Below are positions 6,744 to 12,314 of a stretch of DNA of 12,483 bases, piece by piece; position 1 is the first letter of the stretch, and each line of letters begins with the position of its first letter. The position numbers and the translations under genes were made by a program. The notes under the pieces were generated by a model. That model was not told where the DNA came from. It ran no database searches and saw only the letters and a program-made list of their open reading frames with translations. Source of the DNA: Methanolacinia sp964465295 (lineage in GTDB: Archaea > Halobacteriota > Methanomicrobia > Methanomicrobiales > Methanomicrobiaceae). The stretch spans positions 1 to 12,483 of the forward strand of contig CAYXKC010000043.1 in the NCBI GenBank assembly GCA_964465295.1, in the 5' to 3' direction.

Positions 6744-7451
6744 ATGCACAGGGAATATTTCAGGTACAAAACGACGATAACCACAATCATCGCAGATGAC
6801 AGCGATCATATTGAGCCTGCAAAAACTGCGATGATTGCCGCAAGGCAGGAGATCGAATCCGAGATCTCGATAAATCCTCTTTTTTCCTCCAGCCTTGTTC
6901 CCGTCGGATGCGAAACCTCCTCACTGCATGTTGAGAGAATGGTAAAAGCCGCAAACAAAGCAGGAACCGGACCTATGGCGGCTGTGGCCGGAACAATCGC
7001 GTGGGCGGGAGCAGAAGCGATCATGGAATCGGGCGCATCAACAGGGATAATTGATAACGGAGGAGATATCGCATTTTATTCTGACAGGGAGACAAAGATC
7101 GGGCTTTTTGCAGGGAGTTCGGCATTAAGCAAAAGGACAGCATTTGTTCTCCCGCCAAAATCTGAAATATATGGTGTCTGCACTTCATCTGCAACCGTCG
7201 GGCCTTCCGTTTCATTCGGGGTTGCAGACTCGGCGACAGTTTTTTCCCATAATGTATCGCTTGCAGACGCATGGGCGACGATGATCTGCAACAATATCAG
7301 GTCCCCTGTTTCAGATTACCCTATGCCCGGGATGGAAGAGATGGGAGTGGACGGCGTCTTTGTAACTCTCGATGAAGAAAGTGCGGAATGGGGGAATCTT
7401 CCGGATATCAGGGCGGCACTGGTCGATGAAAGACTGATTACTTCCGGCTGA
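6744..7451 (+). CDS. UPF0280/COG2122 protein (MA1715-like, sulfide assimilation)
   Basis: The 235-residue protein matches the UPF0280 family, related in fold to the thiamine/FMN-transferase protein ApbE. Visible landmarks are GTGPMAAVAGTIAWAGAEA at 74-92, the glycine motif GIIDNGGDIAF at 101-111, GVCTSSATVGPSVSFG at 144-159 with ADSATVF after it, and LADAWATMICN at 173-183. The M. acetivorans homologue MA1715 promotes efficient use of sulfide for cysteine and homocysteine synthesis; the chemical step is not known. C56 and C146 are candidate sulfur-handling residues, but their conservation cannot be judged here. The ATG starts 3 bases after the ferredoxin stop with no clear Shine-Dalgarno motif, so coupled translation is likely. 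It is the last gene of the operon and converges on the acidic hypothetical gene with one base between the stops. Confidence 0.93.
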   Translation: MHREYFRYKTTITTIIADDSDHIEPAKTAMIAARQEIESEISINPLFSSSLVPVGCETSSLHVERMVKAANKAGTGPMAAVAGTIAWAGAEAIMESGASTGIIDNGGDIAFYSDRETKIGLFAGSSALSKRTAFVLPPKSEIYGVCTSSATVGPSVSFGVADSATVFSHNVSLADAWATMICNNIRSPVSDYPMPGMEEMGVDGVFVTLDEESAEWGNLPDIRAALVDERLITSG

Positions 7452-7452
7452 C

Positions 7453-7848
7453 CTACCAGTCCGAGGTTCTTGCAAACATTACCGAATCATCATAAGCAGT
7501 TCTGCCGGTAAATTTTTTCAGCACAGTCTCCCCGTCAGATACTAAGATTACTCCCTCATTTTCTTCAATTTTGAACCAGAGTTCGAACATGTCATAATCG
7601 TCTATGAAGACTCCTTTTTCAAGAGAGGATGCCGGTTCGAGCATCAGCCTGTCGATCACGATCTCAGCCGGTTCACGGCGGAAATAATAATAAAAGACCT
7701 GGTATGCATGAAGGAAATCCGATACCAGGAGCTCTTCTTTTGTCTCGTCATCAAGTTCATCGATTATTGAACACAGTTCGTCATAATCGTCGTCTGCAAT
7801 ATTTAGAATCTGGTCTGCAAGTTCGGCAAGTTCGATATTGTCTGTCAT
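7453..7848 (-). CDS. Acidic protein of unknown function, divergent from artA
   Basis: I do not recognise this 131-residue protein. It is soluble and strongly acidic in its first half (residues 1-45, with runs such as DDDYDELCSIIDELDDETKEE). An aromatic segment (HAYQVFYYYFRRE, 47-59) follows, and then a beta-rich C-terminal half (about 75-127) that could be a small alpha/beta domain. There is no signal peptide, membrane segment or metal motif, and only one cysteine (C26). The ATG at 7846-7848 is preferred because GGTGGAA lies just upstream and the region beyond it translates as poor sequence. A TATA-like element on the minus strand near 7890-7898 would give a leader of about 20 bases. It shares its upstream region with artA but nothing in it shows a link to surface-protein processing. 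Confidence 0.8.
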   Translation of the reverse strand: MTDNIELAELADQILNIADDDYDELCSIIDELDDETKEELLVSDFLHAYQVFYYYFRREPAEIVIDRLMLEPASSLEKGVFIDDYDMFELWFKIEENEGVILVSDGETVLKKFTGRTAYDDSVMFARTSDW

Positions 7849-7865
7849 ATCTGTTCCACCCGGTA

Positions 7866-7878
7866 CAGGTAATACCTG
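7866..7878. promoter_or_regulatory. 13-base palindrome at the presumed start site of the acidic-protein gene
   Basis: CAGGTAATACCTG is a perfect palindrome around a central base. It lies about 18-30 bases upstream of the leftward ATG, where transcription would start if the TATA-like element near 7890-7898 is used. An operator role is inferred from symmetry and position. Confidence 0.4.
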
Positions 7879-7920
7879 AATCATCCTATTTACTATAGAA
7901 ATTAATAAAAATACCTGAAT
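7871..7920 (+). repeat. 11-base direct repeat in the acidic-protein/artA intergenic region
   Basis: AATACCTGAAT occurs exactly at 7871-7881 and 7910-7920, 39 bases apart start to start. The first copy overlaps the right half of the 13-base palindrome and the second repeats that half-site (TACCTG). The two copies bracket the AT-rich core of the 121-base divergent intergenic region, so they could be paired binding sites for one regulator. Confidence 0.5.
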
Positions 7921-7969
7921 ATCCCGAAAAGACAGAAAAAAAAGTATCATCAGCCGCCAGTCCGCCACG

Positions 7970-8833
7970 GTGAAAGCGTATCATTTATCAGATTATAGAT
8001 CTCAGGTTTTTAAAGCAATGATCTCGGTGTTCCTGGTATTGTCTTTGATCTCGTTCGTGCTCTACCTCGTACCTTCGGGATACAAAAAATATTTTGCAGC
8101 GGGAGGGTGGGCATACCTTGGAATATTTTTTATCCTCTTCTCCATATCCCATATAACCGAGAACGAATTTGTCTACCCTCTTGCCGCAGTATTGTCATTA
8201 CCCCTTTTTATCACAACGATCAACGCATCACTCTCCGAAGAAAAAACCGCGTTCAGGATAACGACAGTTGCGGCGGTGGCCTTCGTAATCTATTCAATAA
8301 TTGCCCTCAACCGGATAATAGTCGACTGGCTGATCCTGATGCAGGTCGAAAACACCATATTTGCCCTTACGATGATCGGCCATCCGGTCGAGACACCTTC
8401 ATGGGACTGCATACTCAGCAACGGTTACGGGGTCATAGTCACATTGTCCTGCACCCCGATTACCGGAATGGCTGTGATGCTCGGGATGGCATCGGGAAGC
8501 GAAGGAAACCTTAAGCAGAAGATCGCTGCAGCCGTCTTCGTAATAATCTCGCTTGCCGTCCTGAATGTTGTAAGAATCGCATTTGTTGTTAAGGCGTACT
8601 CCGAGCAGTGGTTCCCGTACTTTGCGGACTTTGCTTCCGGCGGATTCCCCGGGCATGAAAGCTTTTTCTGGGCCCACAATGTTATCGGGAGGATCAGCTT
8701 TACGTTTCTTGCGATAATCCTTGTCGGTTGGGGTCTTACGTATTTCATACCCGGATTAAAGGAGTTCTATCGCGAAATACTGTATTTCTATTATGACGGT
8801 CTTAAAAAGATCTCAAAAGGGGATCTGTTCTGA
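7970..8833 (+). CDS. artA: Archaeosortase A (PGF-CTERM-processing transpeptidase)
   Basis: The 287-residue polytopic membrane protein has about eight hydrophobic segments (near 17-35, 46-63, 67-84, 97-115, 119-137, 152-174, 185-208 and 236-260). The catalytic set of the exosortase/archaeosortase family is present: C161 in LSCTPITG, R202 in NVVRIAF and R241 in HNVIGR. The spacings of 41 and 39 residues equal those of C173, R214 and R253 in Haloferax volcanii ArtA, the residues reported as needed for activity. ArtA cleaves the C-terminal PGF-CTERM tripartite signal of surface proteins at the outer face of the membrane and couples them to a lipid. No PGF-CTERM substrate is encoded in this window. 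The GTG at 7970 gives a short cytoplasmic N terminus but has no clear ribosome binding site; an ATG at 8018 would remove most of it. The gene seems to be transcribed alone. Confidence 0.94.
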   Translation: MKAYHLSDYRSQVFKAMISVFLVLSLISFVLYLVPSGYKKYFAAGGWAYLGIFFILFSISHITENEFVYPLAAVLSLPLFITTINASLSEEKTAFRITTVAAVAFVIYSIIALNRIIVDWLILMQVENTIFALTMIGHPVETPSWDCILSNGYGVIVTLSCTPITGMAVMLGMASGSEGNLKQKIAAAVFVIISLAVLNVVRIAFVVKAYSEQWFPYFADFASGGFPGHESFFWAHNVIGRISFTFLAIILVGWGLTYFIPGLKEFYREILYFYYDGLKKISKGDLF

Positions 8834-8865
8834 AAAATCCCGCCACCCGGATCTAAAAGACAAGA

Positions 8866-8875
8866 TAATTATATT
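8866..8875 (+). promoter_or_regulatory. TATA box of the trm56-tfe operon
   Basis: TAATTATATT, preceded by the purine-rich GACAAGA, is centred about 31 bases before the GTG at 8902. Initiation would fall within a few bases of that codon, so the operon transcript is probably leaderless or nearly so. It lies in the 68-base gap after artA, which holds nothing else I can name. Confidence 0.5.
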
Positions 8876-8901
8876 CTTCTCCCGGTTAAACATGTAAACA
8901 C

Positions 8902-9192
8902 GTGCGGCAGGAAGAGATCGACTGGAGTATATACCATATCATTGCCTATGAGAATTGCGTCTCAGCAGACGACATCTCGTCTAAAACGGGTTTTGACGAA
9001 GAAACAGTTTCAGAATCACTGAAAAGACTTGAATCTGGCAATCTTATCGGGTATGACGGGGAGAATGTGAGGCTGTTGTCACTTCAGGAGATGTTCCTGA
9101 AATGCAGGATTAATAATGTTGTAAACAGCCCTGAATGCCCTGTGATAATTGAGAACGGCGTGATTAAGGAAAACCCGGATTATAAAAGGTAA
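8902..9192 (+). CDS. Small winged-helix domain protein
   Basis: The 96-residue protein is essentially one winged helix-turn-helix (about residues 5-60: SADDISSKTGFDEETVSESLKRL as the HTH, then a wing at GYDGENVRLLS). A short tail with two cysteines (C68, C79) follows. It resembles MarR/Lrp-type HTH domains but is too short to hold an effector domain. The GTG start is inferred from a TATA box about 31 bases upstream; the ATG at 8892 runs straight into a stop. As first gene of the operon and 10 bases before trm56 it could autoregulate the operon or bind RNA. Neither role can be shown from the sequence. The exact family is not recognised. Confidence 0.75.
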   Translation: MRQEEIDWSIYHIIAYENCVSADDISSKTGFDEETVSESLKRLESGNLIGYDGENVRLLSLQEMFLKCRINNVVNSPECPVIIENGVIKENPDYKR

Positions 9193-9202
9193 GGATACTG
9201 TT

Positions 9203-9727
9203 TTGACTCAAAAAGTATGCATCCTCAGGCTGGGACACCGGCCCGAGAGAGACCGGAGGGTTACAACCCACGTGGGACTGACGGCACGGGCACTCGGGGC
9301 CGAAGGTATGTATCTTGCATCTGATGACAGGAATATAAAAAAGTCCATCGAAGATGTTGCAGGAAGATGGGGCGGCGATTTCTTTGTCGAGAACGGGGTC
9401 GGCTGGAAGAGATGTATTAACGACTGGAAGGCAGACGGTGGCGTTGTTGTCCACCTGACCATGTACGGGATCTCGATGACCGAAGGGATCGGCGAAGTCA
9501 GGGAGCACGATAAAGTCCTCGTGGTTGTCGGCGCCGAGAAGGTTCCTGCAGATATCTACAACCTGGCAGACTACAACATCTCGGTTACAACCCAGCCCCA
9601 CTCCGAGATATCGAGCCTGGCTCTCTTCATGGATCACCTGTTCGAAGGAAAAACCCTTGACCTCGAATTTCCGGGTGCAGAGCTTAAGATTGAGCCATGT
9701 GAAAGGGGAAAGAGGTTTAAAGATTGA
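9203..9727 (+). CDS. trm56: tRNA (cytidine(56)-2'-O)-methyltransferase, aTrm56
   Basis: The 174-residue SPOUT-class enzyme transfers a methyl group from S-adenosylmethionine to the 2'-hydroxyl of C56 in the T-loop of archaeal tRNAs, which supports the D-loop/T-loop contact. The N-terminal motif LRLGHRPERDRRVTTHVGLTARAL (residues 8-31) and the C-terminal knot region, with VVVGAEKVP at 107-115 and NISVTTQPHSEISSLALFMD at 125-144, are characteristic of the family. The length is full. The TTG start is supported by an AAGG ribosome binding site 8 bases upstream and by the reading frame beginning exactly where family members begin. The stop overlaps the TTG of the ATP-grasp gene by 4 bases (TTGA at 9724-9727). 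Confidence 0.95.
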   Translation: MTQKVCILRLGHRPERDRRVTTHVGLTARALGAEGMYLASDDRNIKKSIEDVAGRWGGDFFVENGVGWKRCINDWKADGGVVVHLTMYGISMTEGIGEVREHDKVLVVVGAEKVPADIYNLADYNISVTTQPHSEISSLALFMDHLFEGKTLDLEFPGAELKIEPCERGKRFKD

Positions 9728-10809
9728 AAGGCCGGGTTCTTATCGCCGGTTTTGCAACACGCCATGTTGCACGCTCTGCGGCAGATGCGGGATATGAAGT
9801 ACATGCGATAGACGCATTCTGCGACCAGGACCTGTCATGGATTACAAAATCCTGCAGGATATTCGAAGATCTCGAATCACTCCAGGGATTGATAAACGAT
9901 GCCTGTAAAGAGATCAAACCCGATTTTCTGGTGGTCACCTCCGGGGCGGAGGAGATTAACTCCTCAAAACCGGTATCGGGAAACAGTAAAGAGACTGCAG
10001 GCAGGTTTTCGGATAAAAAGAAGATACAGGAATTTTTCGAAGAGAACTCAGTAAGGGTTCCGGCGATACTTCCTGAAGGCGTTTATCCGGTTATGCTTAA
10101 GCCGTGCAGAGGAGCCGGCGGATGGAGAAATACCATTGTAAACTCACAGGAAGAGGAGAATGATTTCCGCACACTCTGGCCCGACACCCCTTACATCCGC
10201 CAGGAGATAATTGAAGGCATTCCCTGCAGCGTGTCATGCATCGCTGCCGGGGGCAGGGCAAAGGCCGTATCGGTGAATCTGCAGTACCTGCGCGGGGGGG
10301 CGGGGGAGAGAGCTTACGGTTTCGCAGGCGCCGCAACCCCCCTTACAGATCCCCGGAGTCACGAACTTAAAAAGGAAGCCGAGAGAATAGCGGCCCTTTC
10401 AGGCTGTACAGGTTCAATAGGAATTGATTTCATTCTAACTGAAGAGGGGATATATGCAATAGAAATAAACCCCCGCTTCCAGGCGACACTGGATATTATC
10501 GAGATGTCAACCGGGTTCAACATATTTGAAGCGCATATCAAAGCCTGCAGGGGGATTCTTCCGGAATATGTTCCTGAAGCAAAGAAGGTTGCTGCAAGAA
10601 GGATACTATTTGCAGAACGCGATTTGATCGTTCGTGACGACCTGAAGAAATTCCATCCCCTTGTTTCTGACATCCCGCGGGTAAATGAAGAGATTGAAGA
10701 GGGAGGAGCGATAATAAGCGTTTACGGGGAAGGACCCACCCCTGAAGACGCGGAATCGTCACTGGATAAAACTATTAAAGAAATTGCCAGATATATTAGC
10801 AGATGGTAG
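9724..10809 (+). CDS. ATP-grasp family ligase (COG2232-like), substrate unknown
   Basis: The 361-residue protein has an N-terminal nucleotide-fold (GRVLIAGFATRHVARSAADAGYEVHAID, residues 3-30) followed by an ATP-grasp domain. K126 in VMLKPCRGAGGW is the likely ATP-binding lysine. D235, E247 and N249 (IGIDF and AIEINPRFQ) are the likely magnesium ligands. Such enzymes join a carboxylate to an amine or thiol through an acyl-phosphate. It resembles COG2232 proteins, predicted carboligases of methanogens and a few other lineages, whose substrates are not established as far as I know. The TTG start has a GAGGT ribosome binding site and overlaps the trm56 stop by 4 bases. tfe begins within its last 7 bases. 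It is not the RimK-like family of the cofactor glutamyl ligases MptN and CofF. Fold is secure, function open. Confidence 0.88.
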   Translation: MKGRVLIAGFATRHVARSAADAGYEVHAIDAFCDQDLSWITKSCRIFEDLESLQGLINDACKEIKPDFLVVTSGAEEINSSKPVSGNSKETAGRFSDKKKIQEFFEENSVRVPAILPEGVYPVMLKPCRGAGGWRNTIVNSQEEENDFRTLWPDTPYIRQEIIEGIPCSVSCIAAGGRAKAVSVNLQYLRGGAGERAYGFAGAATPLTDPRSHELKKEAERIAALSGCTGSIGIDFILTEEGIYAIEINPRFQATLDIIEMSTGFNIFEAHIKACRGILPEYVPEAKKVAARRILFAERDLIVRDDLKKFHPLVSDIPRVNEEIEEGGAIISVYGEGPTPEDAESSLDKTIKEIARYISRW

Positions 10810-11324
10810 CCATGAAAGATGCAATAAAAAATGAAGCGGTAAGATCGTATCTTTTCCGCCTCGTAAAAGAGGAAGGCCTCGCCCTTATGGATAAATTCCC
10901 GGAAGAGGGTGAATACAGCGACGAGGAACTTGCAGAGAGCACGGGGATCAACTTAAACAGCGTCAGGCATACCCTCTATACATTATACGGGAAACGTCTT
11001 GCGGAATACAGGCGGATAAAAAATTCCGAGACAGGCTGGCTCACTTACCTGTGGGTTTTGAAATTTGAAAACCTTGATGGCACACTCTCCGAGGAGATGG
11101 AGGACGTTCTCGATATTCTCAAGGCAAGAGAGGACTACGAACTCTTAAACGACTTTTATATCTGCAATACATGCGGGCTCAGGTACACCTTCGACGAGGC
11201 GATGTCAAGGGATTTTATCTGCATAAACTGCAATGAGAAGATGGATCATTTCGACAACGACCTTCTTGGCGAAGCGCTGAAACGCCGGGTGGATGCCATC
11301 AAGGAAAACCTGGGAAAATCGTGA
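10803..11324 (+). CDS. tfe: Transcription initiation factor E, alpha subunit (TFE)
   Basis: This is the archaeal homologue of the TFIIE alpha N-terminal half. It binds RNA polymerase and helps open promoter DNA. Residues about 10-95 form the extended winged helix, with the highly conserved TGINLNSVRHTLYTLYGKRLAEYRRIKNSETGWLTYLW region at 47-84. Residues 121-143 are the C4 zinc ribbon (C121, C124, C140, C143), and a charged helical tail closes the protein. The length of 173 residues is normal. Two starts are possible: the ATG at 10803, overlapping the ATP-grasp stop by 7 bases, or the ATG at 10812, two bases after that stop, which would remove three residues. Neither has a strong ribosome binding site. 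Its stop overlaps the GTG of the HD gene by 4 bases. Confidence 0.96.
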   Translation: MVAMKDAIKNEAVRSYLFRLVKEEGLALMDKFPEEGEYSDEELAESTGINLNSVRHTLYTLYGKRLAEYRRIKNSETGWLTYLWVLKFENLDGTLSEEMEDVLDILKAREDYELLNDFYICNTCGLRYTFDEAMSRDFICINCNEKMDHFDNDLLGEALKRRVDAIKENLGKS

Positions 11325-11821
11325 AATACCCGGATATCGATCCAATATCTCTTTTAAAAGAATCCGGATGCGCGGATAATATTATAAATCACTGCATTGC
11401 GGTCTGCAACCTTGCAATGGTCTTTGCGAAAAATTCACCTGCCGATCCGGAACTTGTCAGGGCCGGGGCGCTCCTGCACGATATCGGGAGATGCAGGACG
11501 CATACCCTTGCCCATGCCCAGGCCGGGGCTGAGATCTGCAGGAATTACGGTCTTCCTGAAGAGATCTGCCTCATCGTCGAGAGGCATATAGGTGCGGGTC
11601 TCCCTGCCGACGAGTGCGCAAAGGAAGGATTGAAACCCATAGACTGTATCCCGCAGTCGATAGAGGAGAAGATAGTGGCCCATGCCGACAACCTGATTGC
11701 AGGGACCGAAGAGATTACCCTGGATGAAAGACTCCGCCGCTCTTCAAATCTTTCTGAAAAGGCAAAAAAAAGGATCATCGATCTTGCCGCAGAGATCGAG
11801 GTCTACAGGCAGCCTAAATAA
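11321..11821 (+). CDS. HD-domain metal-dependent phosphohydrolase (TIGR00295-like)
   Basis: The 166-residue protein is a single HD domain. Metal ligands are visible as H24 (NHCIAVC), the H52-D53 pair in LLHDIGR, H60 or H64 in THTLAHAQ, H88 in VERHIGAG, and the C-terminal HAD (H120, D122). Such proteins hydrolyse phosphate esters, often of nucleotides; in this archaeal subfamily the substrate is unknown. The GTG start overlaps the tfe stop (GTGA, 11321-11324), so it is translationally coupled and last in the operon. Its final 8 bases overlap the end of the leftward ACT gene. C25, C29, C57, C72, C82, C98 and C108 make it rather cysteine-rich, which may mean nothing more than anaerobic life. Confidence 0.93.
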   Translation: MKYPDIDPISLLKESGCADNIINHCIAVCNLAMVFAKNSPADPELVRAGALLHDIGRCRTHTLAHAQAGAEICRNYGLPEEICLIVERHIGAGLPADECAKEGLKPIDCIPQSIEEKIVAHADNLIAGTEEITLDERLRRSSNLSEKAKKRIIDLAAEIEVYRQPK

Positions 11822-12314
11822 CAATATTTCTAACCTGCGGAAGCTGCCTGAGTTTTTCGTAAACCGTCGGCGGAAGATTTGATTCAAGAATTATCACCAG
11901 TTTTGGATCTTCAGAAAGGATGGGATCGGTTACAAATATCTGTCTTATGGAGAGGTTGTGATCGGTGATCACCTTCACAGCCGAGCCGACGATTCCTTTC
12001 TGGCCCGCGTCCTTCGGGTATATTGTTATGACAGCAAGACCCAGGGCACCGGCGACCCCGGTCAGGTCGGGTGTCACGCGGATATTCATGAATATATCCT
12101 TTATCCAGCCGATACTCAATACTCTCCTGGCGGTCGCATCGATTACTCTCCGGTCGGTTCCGATCTTCTGCGCTATATGGGTTGCGGGGATCTCGATCCC
12201 GTTGCAGACTATGCGCCCCTTTTCATTGACACCGAGCCCGTTCTCCAAAAAATACTTTATAACCATCGCCTGCGAAGGCGAATCGGCAAATTCACGGAGA
12301 ATTTCACTCCACAT
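11814..12314 (-). CDS. Winged-helix/ACT-domain regulator of amino-acid metabolism (COG2150)
   Basis: The 166-residue protein has an N-terminal HTH region (about 1-80). The segment GVNEKGRIVCNGIEIPATHIAQKIGTDRRVIDATARRVL at 28-66 is typical of the archaeal COG2150 family. A C-terminal ACT domain follows (about 92-166, with ...GIVGSAVKVITDHNLSIRQIFV...). ACT domains usually bind amino acids, so an amino-acid-responsive transcription factor is the standard inference; ligand and targets are unknown. The ATG at 12312-12314 is preferred over an in-frame ATG at 12383, because the TATA element (12337-12350) would lie inside the longer version and the extra residues are low-quality sequence. With that TATA the message begins about 3 bases before the ATG. 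It converges on the HD gene with an 8-base overlap. Confidence 0.9.
   Translation of the reverse strand: MWSEILREFADSPSQAMVIKYFLENGLGVNEKGRIVCNGIEIPATHIAQKIGTDRRVIDATARRVLSIGWIKDIFMNIRVTPDLTGVAGALGLAVITIYPKDAGQKGIVGSAVKVITDHNLSIRQIFVTDPILSEDPKLVIILESNLPPTVYEKLRQLPQVRNIVI

Noticed and set aside
7513..7518. Six T on the plus strand as terminator of the sulfide operon
   Set aside because: It lies inside the oppositely oriented acidic-protein gene, where it is explained by Lys and Phe codons, and it is short.
7849..7968. N-terminal extension of the acidic-protein gene by 40 residues, which looks hydrophobic like a signal segment
   Set aside because: It occupies the whole divergent intergenic region, lacks a ribosome binding site, and a GGTGGA motif supports the later ATG.
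10294..10306. Runs of seven and five G, a possible quadruplex or frameshift hotspot
   Set aside because: There are too few separate G runs for a standard quadruplex, and the ATP-grasp frame reads through intact (LRGGAGERAYG).
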